This document shows positions 8,755 to 17,015 of a stretch of DNA of 64,000 nt, in pieces. The stretch covers positions 372,001 to 436,000 of the forward strand of contig NZ_CP084703.1 of the NCBI RefSeq assembly GCF_020519665.1. The letters are read 5' to 3'. Numbering within the stretch: the first letter of the stretch is position 1; each line of letters opens with the position of its first letter. Below the pieces are notes generated by a model. The model was not told the origin of the DNA. It saw only the letters and a list, made by a program, of their open reading frames with translations, and ran no database searches. The position numbers were made by a program, and so were the translations under genes. This DNA comes from Bacillus shivajii. Its GTDB lineage: Bacteria; Bacillota; Bacilli; Bacillales; Salisediminibacteriaceae.

Positions 8755-9576
8755 TTATTCATTGACAACTTTATTGACAATATCATGGACTTCCGTTCTA
8801 CTAATTTTTTCTTTCCCTTCAGCTATAGCATCAAGTGTTGCATGAGCAAGTGCAAGCGGGATCTGGCAAAAATGTTGGATTTTCTCGTTATTTATACTTT
8901 CCATGTATTGATCAGCCATTGCTAAATTTTTTCGTGCATAACGAAACATTTCATCCCATCCCCAACCGTTTGGGAAGAAATCGACTTCGTCACGATCTAA
9001 ATCCTCATCACGGTTACGTAAGATATTTACAGATTGTAGACCTCTACCGAAGGCGATCGCTAATTCCTTATCTGTTTCGATATTATCATACCATTTCCAA
9101 AGATCGGAGAGCATGACACCTACCAAACCAGCAACATAATATGTGTAATCGTCTAAATCTTTTTTGGTTTGGATATCAAAGTTTTTTTCAACCCAACTAG
9201 CCATACCATCAGCCATCGTTGAAGTCGAATCTAATACGTTACGTAAAGCTTCCTTTGGACAAACGGTGATCCAATCATGAAGTCGTAACGACACTTCAGG
9301 CAAAATATGTTTGTAGTTTTTGAAAATAGCTGCAAGCTCATCTTTGTACGATTCGCCTTGTAACGTTTCGCTAATCGAACGTAATAGCTTTACTTTATCA
9401 TCGGCAGGAAGCTCAGGGTGATCCTCGACCTCGTCGATCGCCCTCATACATAAATAAGCCCCTGTAACTGCTTCCTTCAAACGTTCAGGAAGGTGGGTAA
9501 TTGGGATGAAAAATGTTCGGCTCGTATCCCTTAACATTTCGATCGCTTCATTATGTAAATGGCTCGTCTCACTCAT
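8755..9576 (-). CDS. Squalene/phytoene synthase-family protein
   Basis: The 273-residue protein has the hallmarks of head-to-head prenyl synthases: DTSRTFF (17-23), the first Asp-rich motif IDEVED (D48, D52), YYVAGLVGVMLSDLW (about 146-160) and the second Asp-rich motif NRDEDLDRD (188-196). Both metal-binding motifs look intact. The family condenses two farnesyl or geranylgeranyl diphosphates; the Bacillus relative YisP instead acts as a farnesyl diphosphate phosphatase, so the product cannot be fixed from sequence. No squalene cyclase or desaturase gene is nearby. AGGAGAGG precedes the ATG. A 123-bp direct copy of its 3' end lies at 1022-1144. Confidence 0.85.
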   Translation of the reverse strand: MSETSHLHNEAIEMLRDTSRTFFIPITHLPERLKEAVTGAYLCMRAIDEVEDHPELPADDKVKLLRSISETLQGESYKDELAAIFKNYKHILPEVSLRLHDWITVCPKEALRNVLDSTSTMADGMASWVEKNFDIQTKKDLDDYTYYVAGLVGVMLSDLWKWYDNIETDKELAIAFGRGLQSVNILRNRDEDLDRDEVDFFPNGWGWDEMFRYARKNLAMADQYMESINNEKIQHFCQIPLALAHATLDAIAEGKEKISRTEVHDIVNKVVNE

Positions 9577-9810
9577 GTCGAAACCTCTCCTTTTTTCGAA
9601 AGCTTTTTCCTATTTATCATATTAACCGCTTCATAGCTTTAAACCTTCTCTTTATTGTAACCTATGATCAGGTCGTTCAAACGTGAAAGGGGGACTTATT
9701 GTAATGCTTGTACTATCCTTTTTTTATGTTTATAGGATATTATAACGTGTCAATAAGTTGAGGAAAAGAATTACGCATTTTTAGAGAGTAAAATGTTTAT
9801 AGAATATACA

Positions 9811-9839
9811 TTGTATACCTGTGTGGGGTATTGTATAAT
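9811..9839 (+). promoter_or_regulatory. Sigma-A promoter with CsoR-like operator in the spacer
   Basis: TTGTAT (9811-9816) and TATAAT (9834-9839) are 17 bp apart. The spacer holds TATACC...GGGGTAT (about 9814-9831), resembling the GC-flanked dyads bound by CsoR-family repressors. The same word, GTGGG(G)TATnGTATAATGCA, recurs before csoR. Confidence 0.65.
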
Positions 9840-9883
9840 GCATATAATAAGAATTTTGAATTTTCAAATGGAGGGGGCTAAAC

Positions 9884-10528
9884 ATGACAAAAGTTAAAAT
9901 GATTCCTTTAGCAGTGAATGGTGGGATAGGTTTTGGAGCAAAACTGAAACCGAAACAGCTAATGATTTTAAGTCAGTATTTAGATGAAGATCAAGAAATT
10001 GAATTAACGACTTTTCAGCAATTAATAATTAAAGTTGAAGAATCAAAAGTAGAAGAGGTCACGAAACAATTAGAAGAAGCAGGGCTAGCTGTTTATAAAG
10101 TAGGACCTTATGTGAAAAGCTTACGAACGTGTAACTTTTGTAAAGGAGCAGAAGAAGAGGGGATGCCAGTTGCCATTGAATTAAATAAACGAATTGCTGG
10201 CCAAGAAGTACCATTTACTTTACGTCCAGCATATACAGGGTGCCCAAATGCATGTGGTGAACCTCTGATTAACGACATCGGGGTGATCAAACGAAAAGAT
10301 CACTATGAGTTGTATATTGGGGGAAAGGCCGTAGGAGAAGATGCACAGACAGGCGTTTTGTTGCAGGATGGGTTAGAACCAGAACAGTTATACAATTTAG
10401 TAGACCGTGTCATAGATGTGTACCGAAATAACGGAAGAAAAAGAGAGAGAATGGCAAAATTCGTGGATAGATATGGATTTGATAAAATAAAGGAAGTGTT
10501 GACGGGGGAATGTAAAAGGAACCTTTGA
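9884..10528 (+). CDS. Sirohaem/4Fe-4S nitrite-sulfite reductase-like protein
   Basis: The 214-residue protein combines a ferredoxin-like half domain (about 8-75) with a single nitrite/sulfite reductase haem-protein-like domain. Cluster cysteines are C83 and C86 (TCNFCKG) and C120 and C124 (TGCPNACGEP). The second pair matches the classic Cx3C; the first is CxxC rather than the usual longer spacing. It is about a third the length of full reductases, and no partner flavoprotein is nearby. It sits just upstream of csoR-copZ-copA and shares their promoter layout, which ties it to copper (inference). AATGGAGGGGG gives a strong ribosome site. Electron donor and substrate are unknown. Confidence 0.75.
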   Translation: MTKVKMIPLAVNGGIGFGAKLKPKQLMILSQYLDEDQEIELTTFQQLIIKVEESKVEEVTKQLEEAGLAVYKVGPYVKSLRTCNFCKGAEEEGMPVAIELNKRIAGQEVPFTLRPAYTGCPNACGEPLINDIGVIKRKDHYELYIGGKAVGEDAQTGVLLQDGLEPEQLYNLVDRVIDVYRNNGRKRERMAKFVDRYGFDKIKEVLTGECKRNL

Positions 10529-10555
10529 AATGCTTTAACAATTTTGTCACTTTAA

Positions 10556-10580
10556 ATACAATGGGTGGGTATAGTATAAT
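10556..10580 (+). promoter_or_regulatory. csoR promoter with operator-like sequence
   Basis: TATAAT lies at 10575-10580; the preceding 17 bp contain GGGTGGGTATAG, matching the promoter at 9811-9839 in layout. A clear -35 is not seen. Autoregulation by CsoR is inferred. Confidence 0.55.
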
Positions 10581-10626
10581 GCAATTAAATCTATGATGAT
10601 ACATGGTAGGATTGGAGGCGAGAGGT

Positions 10627-10962
10627 TTGGCAGAGCAATTAGAAATCGCTGAAAATGAGGAGAAATCATGTTGTGAAGAACATGAAATGCACGGTCAAGT
10701 CCCATCGGATGTGAAGGAAAGTTTGATTAAACGAATGAACCGAATCGAAGGCCAGGTTCGTGGTGTCAAAGGCATGATTGAACGGGATGTGTACTGTGAT
10801 GATATTTTAAATCAAATGTCAGCTGTACAATCCGCACTAAATTCCGTCTCACGTTTATTATTAGACAGTCACATGAAAACATGTGTGATGGAAAGGTTAA
10901 AAGAAGAAGACACGGAAGTTGTTGATGAATTTTTGAAAACTGTTTCTAAATTAATGAAATAA
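10627..10962 (+). CDS. csoR: Copper-sensing repressor CsoR
   Basis: The DUF156-family helical regulator is about 111 residues. The Cu(I) ligands of true CsoR proteins are present: C57 (VYCDD), H82 and C86 (SHMKTC), distinguishing it from persulfide sensors of the CstR type, which lack the His. Apo-CsoR represses copper export genes and releases DNA on binding Cu(I). An extra N-terminal SCCEEHEMHG (about 14-23) could bind metal too. I choose the TTG at 10627 because GGAGG (10614-10618) is 8 nt upstream; an in-frame ATG at 10603 has no ribosome site. copZ follows 29 bp later. Confidence 0.92.
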   Translation: MAEQLEIAENEEKSCCEEHEMHGQVPSDVKESLIKRMNRIEGQVRGVKGMIERDVYCDDILNQMSAVQSALNSVSRLLLDSHMKTCVMERLKEEDTEVVDEFLKTVSKLMK

Positions 10963-10991
10963 AATATATTTTTTAAAAGGTGGAATGAAAA

Positions 10992-11198
10992 ATGTCAAAA
11001 GAAACTCTTAAAGTAGAAGGTATGTCTTGTGGTCACTGTGTATCATCTATTGAAGGCAGTGTGGGTGAACTAAACGGTGTTTCTAGTGTGAAAGTGAACT
11101 TAGATGAAGGACTTGTTGATGTTGAATTTGATACAAGTAAAATATCATTGGAGAAAATAAAAGAAGAGATCGACGATCAAGGTTTTGACGTAGTTTAG
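10992..11198 (+). CDS. copZ: Copper chaperone CopZ
   Basis: The 68-residue single HMA domain has GMSCGHC near the N terminus, the CxxC site that carries Cu(I) to the N-terminal domains of CopA. Length and fold pattern match Bacillus CopZ. AAAGGTGG precedes the ATG. It is probably co-transcribed with csoR and ends at a hairpin terminator. Confidence 0.95.
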   Translation: MSKETLKVEGMSCGHCVSSIEGSVGELNGVSSVKVNLDEGLVDVEFDTSKISLEKIKEEIDDQGFDVV

Positions 11199-11206
11199 TT
11201 AAATGG

Positions 11207-11239
11207 AAATATCGTGTTGCACTTTGTAGCACGGTATTT
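11207..11239 (+). terminator. Hairpin after copZ
   Basis: AAATATCGTG (11207-11216) pairs with CACGGTATTT (11230-11239) with one G-U pair, followed by TTC. It separates csoR-copZ from copA. Confidence 0.6.
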
Positions 11240-11280
11240 TCTAAATATATTATCATCTGTACTTAAACTCGTGACTTAAT

Positions 11281-11305
11281 ATACCCTACTACCGTAATGT
11301 ATAAT
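11281..11305 (+). promoter_or_regulatory. copA promoter with CsoR-like operator
   Basis: TATAAT at 11300-11305 is preceded by ATACCCTACTACCGTAAT (11281-11298), in the same position relative to the -10 as in the two upstream promoters. B. subtilis CsoR binds related TACCCTAC...GGTA sequences. Confidence 0.6.
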
Positions 11306-11427
11306 ATGGTTTAGAGGTGTAGAAACATAGCACTTACTGATGGGGATGACACCAAAGTTTTAGACGAATGGGGATAGCAAAGGAATTTAAGAAATAAAAT
11401 CATCATCACTAACTCTTAAAACAGAAC

Positions 11428-11446
11428 TATACCCCCATGTTGTATA
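11428..11446 (+). promoter_or_regulatory. Second dyad in the copA leader
   Basis: TATAC (11428-11432) and GTATA (11442-11446) flank CCCCATGTT just before the copA ribosome site AGGAGGGG. It may be a second operator, or the CCCCC may pair with GGGG to mask the ribosome site. Confidence 0.35.
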
Positions 11447-11460
11447 GGAGGGGAAAACCA

Positions 11461-13878
11461 TTGGCAAATAAAGAAGCAACACTAAAAATATCTGGCATGA
11501 CTTGTGCAGCTTGTGCAAATCGAATTGAAAAAGGTCTTTCAAAGATTGATGGCGTAGATGAAGCGAATGTAAACTTTGCTTTAGAGCGCTCAAAAGTTGT
11601 ATATGATCCAGAGCAAACGAACATTGAGGATTTTGAGAAAAGAATTGAAAAGCTAGGCTTTCAAGTTGTGAATGAAAAAAAAGAATTTAATGTTTCAGGT
11701 ATGACTTGCGCAGCTTGTGCAAATCGAATTGAGAAACGTTTGAACAAAATGGAGGGCGTATCTTCTGCAAATGTAAACTTTGCTCTTGAAACGGCAACGG
11801 TTGTGTATGATGACGGTGAAGTAAAAGCAAAAGATATGATGGAGTCAGTTAAAAAACTAGGTTTTCAGCTACTCCCTAAAGAAGATGAACGAAGTAAAGT
11901 AGACTATAAGGAAAAGGAAATTGAAAAACAGACCGGGAAGTTTCTTTTATCGGCGATCTTAACATTGCCGCTATTATGGACAATGGTTGCACATTTTGAA
12001 TTTACGATGTTTATTTATATGCCTGACATGTTTATGAACCCGTGGGTCCAGCTAGCGTTAGCAACTCCGGTTCAATTTATTGTTGGTGCTCAGTTCTATA
12101 CAGGGGCATATAAGGCGTTAAAAAATAAGAGTGCCAATATGGATGTCCTCGTTGCTTTAGGAACAAGTGCAGCTTATTTTTACAGTATATATCTCGGCTG
12201 GACGTGGATGAGTGCTGGTTCTGTCGGAATGCCGGAATTATACTTTGAAGCAGCTGCGATTATTATTACATTGATTGTGTTAGGAAAACTTTTTGAAGTT
12301 CGTGCGAAAAGTAGAACGGGCAAAGCGATTCAAAAGCTGTTAGGTCTTCAGGCAAAAACAGCAACCGTTATTCGAAATGGAGAAGAGGTTGAGTTACCAA
12401 TTGAAGAAGTACTAACAGAAGATACAGTCGTCGTGAAACCAGGTGAGAAAGTCCCCGTAGACGGTGAAGTAATTGAAGGAAGATCGGCTGTTGATGAGTC
12501 CATGATTACAGGTGAAAGCATTCCAATTGATAAGTCGCAAGGGGATGAAGTAATCGGAGCGACGATTAACAAAAACGGTTTATTAAAAGTGAAAGCAACA
12601 AAAGTAGGAAAAGATACGGCACTTTCACAAATTGTAAAAATCGTTGAAGAAGCACAAGGGTCAAAAGCTGACATTCAACGAATGGTTGATAAAGTATCAG
12701 GTATTTTCGTACCTGTAGTTGTAGCATTTGCTATACTTACCTTCCTTACATGGTACTTTATTATTACACCAGGAGATCTTCGTTCCGCGTTAATTCCGAT
12801 GATTTCAATTTTAGTTATCGCTTGTCCATGTGCTTTAGGTCTTGCTACGCCAACATCCATTATGGCAGGGTCTGGACGTTCAGCGGAAATTGGTGTCCTC
12901 TTTAAAGGTGGCGAGCATTTAGAAAATACGCAAGCGATTCAAACGGTTGTTTTAGACAAAACAGGTACAGTAACGAAAGGTGAACCAGAATTAACGGATG
13001 TTTCTGTTTCAGGCAATTTTACTGAAGAGCAAGTCCTTCATCTCGTCGGATCAGCCGAAAAGAACTCAGAACACCCGCTAGCTCAAGCGATTGTAAATGG
13101 TGTGAAGGATAAGGGAATTGAATTAACAGACCCAAGTGACTTTGAGGCGATTCCAGGACATGGTATTCGTGCCACAGTAGAAGGACGTGAAGTGCTTGTT
13201 GGTACACGGAAGTTGATGAAGAAGTATGACATTCGTTTATCTGATGCAGAAAAAGGAATGGAAACCTTAGAGAGCCAAGGAAAAACTGCGATGTTAATTT
13301 CTGTAGACGGAATATTCGCAGGAGTGGTAGCTGTTGCAGATACAGTGAAAGAAACATCAAAAACGGCAATTCAACGTATGAAAGGCCTTGGTCTCGAAGT
13401 GATTATGCTTACTGGTGACAACCAGCGAACAGCGGAGGCAATTGCCAAAGAAGTTGGGCTCTCAGAAGTTATTGCTGAAGTTTTACCAGAACAAAAAAGT
13501 GATGAAATCGCAAAACTGCAAAAACAAGGAAAGAAAGTTGCGATGGTCGGTGACGGTATTAACGACGCACCAGCCTTAGCAGTTGCAGACATCGGTATGG
13601 CAATTGGAACAGGGACAGATGTTGCCATTGAAGCAGCGGATATCACTCTAATGCGCGGTGATTTAAATAGTGTTGCAGATGCAATTAGTATGAGTAGAAA
13701 GACGATGCGTAATATTAAACAAAACTTGTTTTTCGCATTCGTTTATAACACCTCAGCGATTCCGATTGCAGCAATTGGTCTACTTGCACCTTGGGTAGCT
13801 GGAGCTGCAATGGCCTTTAGTTCAGTTTCGGTCGTATTAAACGCATTACGCTTACAAAAAGTGAAACTTGTAAAGTAA
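11461..13878 (+). CDS. copA: Cu(I)-exporting P1B-type ATPase CopA
   Basis: The product is about 805 residues. Two N-terminal HMA domains carry MTCAAC (C15/C18 and C83/C86). Downstream are the P-type ATPase motifs TGES (about 350), the membrane CPC (about 455-457), DKTGT with the phosphorylated Asp (about 498), the SEHP nucleotide-binding motif (about 535) and GDGINDAP (about 696). CopA pumps Cu(I) out of the cytoplasm and receives it from CopZ. The TTG at 11461 is preferred because AGGAGGGG ends 7 nt upstream; the ATG at 11437 lies inside the leader dyad. About 150 nt of leader separate promoter and start. Confidence 0.97.
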   Translation: MANKEATLKISGMTCAACANRIEKGLSKIDGVDEANVNFALERSKVVYDPEQTNIEDFEKRIEKLGFQVVNEKKEFNVSGMTCAACANRIEKRLNKMEGVSSANVNFALETATVVYDDGEVKAKDMMESVKKLGFQLLPKEDERSKVDYKEKEIEKQTGKFLLSAILTLPLLWTMVAHFEFTMFIYMPDMFMNPWVQLALATPVQFIVGAQFYTGAYKALKNKSANMDVLVALGTSAAYFYSIYLGWTWMSAGSVGMPELYFEAAAIIITLIVLGKLFEVRAKSRTGKAIQKLLGLQAKTATVIRNGEEVELPIEEVLTEDTVVVKPGEKVPVDGEVIEGRSAVDESMITGESIPIDKSQGDEVIGATINKNGLLKVKATKVGKDTALSQIVKIVEEAQGSKADIQRMVDKVSGIFVPVVVAFAILTFLTWYFIITPGDLRSALIPMISILVIACPCALGLATPTSIMAGSGRSAEIGVLFKGGEHLENTQAIQTVVLDKTGTVTKGEPELTDVSVSGNFTEEQVLHLVGSAEKNSEHPLAQAIVNGVKDKGIELTDPSDFEAIPGHGIRATVEGREVLVGTRKLMKKYDIRLSDAEKGMETLESQGKTAMLISVDGIFAGVVAVADTVKETSKTAIQRMKGLGLEVIMLTGDNQRTAEAIAKEVGLSEVIAEVLPEQKSDEIAKLQKQGKKVAMVGDGINDAPALAVADIGMAIGTGTDVAIEAADITLMRGDLNSVADAISMSRKTMRNIKQNLFFAFVYNTSAIPIAAIGLLAPWVAGAAMAFSSVSVVLNALRLQKVKLVK

Positions 13879-13891
13879 GGAGGGGTGAAAC

Positions 13892-14719
13892 ATGAGTGGT
13901 GTAAAAGTTTGGGTTATATCAGGAATTGTCTATCTGACAGCTGTTATTGCAGGGTATAGTTTTATTACTGGAGAAAACCCATTAACGAGTGGAGAGATGC
14001 ATGAAGATCATGGAGCAGATCATGAAGAAGTGACAGAAAATGTTCATGATGATGGAGTGCATGACGGTCATGGAGAACCAAGCGGTGAACAGACTGTCGA
14101 GGTAGGTGTAACATTTGAAGGTGGGTTAATTCAGGTCAAGGTTCAAGACGAATATGGCCATGGACCAACCCTTCTTGAAACACATGAAAGGCTAATGCAC
14201 CTCATCGTTGTTCGAGACGATTTAGAAGAATTCCATCATTTCCACCCTGAAAAAATTGATGATGGTCTGTTTGAAACAGAGGCTTCCTTAAATGATGGTC
14301 AGTACTATGTATTTGTTGATATGAAACCTGAAGGTGAAAAGTATGTCATTGAGCCGATTCGTATTCATGCTGGAGAGGCTACGGAACGAAATGTAGGATT
14401 GTCCGCGGATGAAGAGCTCTTACAAGTTGAAAATGGTAAAGAAGTAGAGCTATCCTTCTCTGAGTTGGTATCTGGTGAACATGTCACTTTGTCATTCGAT
14501 TTAAAAGGTGAAACGCCGATGTCGTATTTAGGTGCATTAGGCCATGTCGTCATTATCGATGAGAACATTGAACAATTTATTCACGTTCACCCTACCTCTA
14601 AAGAATCGACAGACTTTGATGCATACTTCCCAGAACAAGGGGCGTATAAAGTGTGGGCAGAGTTTAAGTTTGAAGATGAAGATGTTCTTGTTTTTCCTTT
14701 TGTTGTTGAAGTGGAATAA
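13892..14719 (+). CDS. Membrane-anchored His-rich protein, putative extracellular copper-binding factor
   Basis: The 275 residues comprise one N-terminal anchor (about 5-25), a His/Asp/Glu-rich linker (about 36-66, with at least seven His) and two related beta-rich modules. Each module has a matching His motif: HLIVVRDDLEEFHHFHP and, later, HVVIIDENIEQFIHVHP, which reads as an internal duplication. The gene starts 14 bp after copA with AAGGAGGGG and ends at a shared terminator, so it belongs to the copA transcript. Metal binding outside the membrane is a reasonable inference; I know no characterised homologue. Confidence 0.65.
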   Translation: MSGVKVWVISGIVYLTAVIAGYSFITGENPLTSGEMHEDHGADHEEVTENVHDDGVHDGHGEPSGEQTVEVGVTFEGGLIQVKVQDEYGHGPTLLETHERLMHLIVVRDDLEEFHHFHPEKIDDGLFETEASLNDGQYYVFVDMKPEGEKYVIEPIRIHAGEATERNVGLSADEELLQVENGKEVELSFSELVSGEHVTLSFDLKGETPMSYLGALGHVVIIDENIEQFIHVHPTSKESTDFDAYFPEQGAYKVWAEFKFEDEDVLVFPFVVEVE

Positions 14720-14725
14720 TCGTTA

Positions 14726-14768
14726 AAAAAGAGTACTTCCGAGGTTCATAAATGGAAGTACTCTTTTT
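14726..14768. terminator. Bidirectional terminator between the copper operon and opuAB
   Basis: A 15-bp perfect stem (14726-14740 with 14754-14768) has an A tract on one side and a T tract on the other, serving both converging units. Confidence 0.9.
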
Positions 14769-14784
14769 CTGTGTTCTAAAAGAT

Positions 14785-15621
14785 CTAACTTCGTTTCAAG
14801 TTCCCAAAGTTTTGTGAAATGCGGTCTAAAATAATCGCTAAAATAACAATGGCTAAACCAGCTTCAAACCCTAGACCCACTCGAATTTGTGTAACCGCTC
14901 GATAAACATCGGCACCAAGACCTGGGGCACCAACAAGTGAAGCGATAACAACCATTGATAACGCAAGCATGATGCTCTGGTTGATTCCTGCCATTATTGT
15001 TTTTGTGGCTAAAGGAAGTTGTACCATAAAAAGCTTTTGCCTTGTTGTTGAACCGAATGCATTGGCTGCTTCAACGAGATCTGCTGGTACTTGCCGGATG
15101 CCTAGATTTGTAAGCCGGATGGTGGGTGGCATCGCAAAAATGACAGAAGCAATAATACCAGGTACTACACCAATTCCAAAAAATAAAATTGAAGGGATTA
15201 AATATACAAACGCAGGCATTGTCTGCATGAAATCTAAAATTGGAGTGACGACATTTTGTACACCTTCGCTTTGTGAAGCCCATATGCCGATTGGCACACC
15301 GATAATAATTGAAATAACAACCGCAGATAATACTAGTGCTAATGTATCAAGCATTGGCATCCAATATCCTAAGTTGTAGATAAGCAATAGACCAATGGCG
15401 GTAAATAAAGCGATGGTCCAGCGACTTGTCCACCAGGCAAGTGCAACGAGTACGGCAATAAATACAAATGGTGGAATCATATATAATATGGATACAAGTA
15501 AATCGACAACGGCTCCTACAACGATTGCGATTCCTTCAAAGAAACCATAGAAATTATAGGTTAAAAAATCAACCAATGAATCAACCCATGATCCAAGTGG
15601 AATTGCAGGGAAGTTATTCAT
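14785..15621 (-). CDS. opuAB: Glycine betaine ABC transporter permease
   Basis: The 278-residue permease has about six membrane helices and the EAA-type cytoplasmic loop (DLVEAANAFGSTTRQKLFMVQLPLA), where the ATPase docks. Length and sequence style match B. subtilis OpuAB/ProW. It imports compatible solutes such as glycine betaine with OpuAA. The start overlaps opuAA by 8 bp, indicating coupled translation. Confidence 0.93.
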   Translation of the reverse strand: MNNFPAIPLGSWVDSLVDFLTYNFYGFFEGIAIVVGAVVDLLVSILYMIPPFVFIAVLVALAWWTSRWTIALFTAIGLLLIYNLGYWMPMLDTLALVLSAVVISIIIGVPIGIWASQSEGVQNVVTPILDFMQTMPAFVYLIPSILFFGIGVVPGIIASVIFAMPPTIRLTNLGIRQVPADLVEAANAFGSTTRQKLFMVQLPLATKTIMAGINQSIMLALSMVVIASLVGAPGLGADVYRAVTQIRVGLGFEAGLAIVILAIILDRISQNFGNLKRS

Positions 15622-16831
15622 CTGTTTTCACCTCACCTTGATTTAAATAGTCATCATCTCCAGCTAATGCTCCAATAATACTTCCTCGAATAATGATTCC
15701 TTTTAATCGGTTTTCCTCATCGACGACAGGTAGCGGAAGTGACGAGGAGGTCATTTTTTCAAATAAGTCTTCAAGTACCGTATCTGGTGATACGGTAGGT
15801 AAGTCTTTGATAAGGATATCTTCTATTTTTTGTTCATTTTTTATTGCCGAAGAAGCAGCATCTGCTGTAACAGCTCCTAACAATTTCCGTTTATTATCAA
15901 CGATATACAAGCTAGAATGTCCAGCTTCTTTCATTAACTGTAATGCTACACGAGGTCCTCGATCGACTTTTAGTGATTCGGCTCGTTTCATAACATTTTC
16001 AGCAGTCAATACTTTTGATAAGTTGACATCTTCAACAAAACGTTCGACGTAGTCGTTGGCTGGGTTCATCATAATTTCTTCTGGAGAGCCGATTTGGACA
16101 ATGCTACCGTCTTTCATTAATGCGATACGATCGCCAATTCTTAATGCCTCGTCTAAATCGTGAGTAATGAAGATAATTGTTTTTTCCATTTTTTCTTGAA
16201 GCTCTAAAAGTTCATTTTGCATATCTTTTCGAATGAGTGGGTCTAACGCACTGAAAGCTTCGTCCATAAGTAATACATCAGGATCATTAGCTAAGGCTCT
16301 GGCAAGACCAACCCTTTGCTGCATTCCGCCACTTAACTCATCGGGATAACTATTTTCATATCCTTTTAAGCCGACTAGTTCAAGAGAGGTTGTTGCCTTT
16401 TTCTCCCGATCTTCTTTAGGCACGCCTTGTATATGTAGACCGTACTCAACATTAGATAAAACAGTACGATGAGGAAATAAGGCAAAGCGTTGAAAAACCA
16501 TTGACATCTTTTTACGCCTGACTTCTCTTAATTCTTCTTTATTCAATTTGACAATGTCAGATTCATCGATGTAAACATGTCCAATAGTCGGCTCTATTAA
16601 CCGATTAAGTAATCGGACAAGCGTCGATTTACCACTTCCGGATAGCCCCATGATCACGAAAATCTCTCCAGAATAAACTTCGAAGTTCGCTTTGTTTACA
16701 CCAACAGTATTCCCAGTGCTCTCTAAAATGTCCTTTTTTGATTTCCCTGCATTTAGGAGCTCAACAGCTTTTTTGGGGGACTTTCCAAATATCTTTGTAA
16801 CATTTTCAACTCTTACTTTTGCTTGTGTCAT
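15614..16831 (-). CDS. opuAA: Glycine betaine ABC transporter ATPase with CBS domains
   Basis: The 405-residue ATPase has Walker A GLSGSGKST, the signature LSGGMQQR, Walker B VLLMDEAFSALD and a switch His (FITHD). Two CBS domains fill the C terminus (about 285-395), as in OpuAA, where they sense ionic strength. The ATG at 16831 follows AGGGGTGGAG; an upstream in-frame ATG at 16909 has no ribosome site. The substrate-binding gene is not downstream as in B. subtilis opuA but divergent at 17016. Confidence 0.93.
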   Translation of the reverse strand: MTQAKVRVENVTKIFGKSPKKAVELLNAGKSKKDILESTGNTVGVNKANFEVYSGEIFVIMGLSGSGKSTLVRLLNRLIEPTIGHVYIDESDIVKLNKEELREVRRKKMSMVFQRFALFPHRTVLSNVEYGLHIQGVPKEDREKKATTSLELVGLKGYENSYPDELSGGMQQRVGLARALANDPDVLLMDEAFSALDPLIRKDMQNELLELQEKMEKTIIFITHDLDEALRIGDRIALMKDGSIVQIGSPEEIMMNPANDYVERFVEDVNLSKVLTAENVMKRAESLKVDRGPRVALQLMKEAGHSSLYIVDNKRKLLGAVTADAASSAIKNEQKIEDILIKDLPTVSPDTVLEDLFEKMTSSSLPLPVVDEENRLKGIIIRGSIIGALAGDDDYLNQGEVKTDE

Positions 16832-16953
16832 ATCTCCACCCCTGAAATTAGAGTTTTCATGTTTTTTAGTATCTACGAACGAGTATTTATTATGAAAATA
16901 ATTTTTCATTGGCTGAATAATAGGCTTTAGGTGTCTGTGTATAGTTATCCAAT

Positions 16954-16977
16954 TGATGCAAATACTTTGGTTATAAT
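16954..16977 (+). promoter_or_regulatory. Likely -10 region of opuAC
   Basis: TATAAT at 16972-16977 lies 38 bp before the opuAC start. No well-spaced -35 is visible. The 184-bp gap to opuAA must also hold the divergent opuAA promoter. Confidence 0.4.
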
Positions 16978-17015
16978 GACAACTTGAAAATTGTTGATGA
17001 AGGGAGATTCAGAAA

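Noticed and set aside
11387-11624. Minus-strand open frames opposite the start of copA
   Set aside because: They are reverse-frame shadows of the HMA-domain coding sequence.
16832-16909. Longer OpuAA start
   Set aside because: The added residues resemble no family member and the ribosome site lies before the ATG at 16831.
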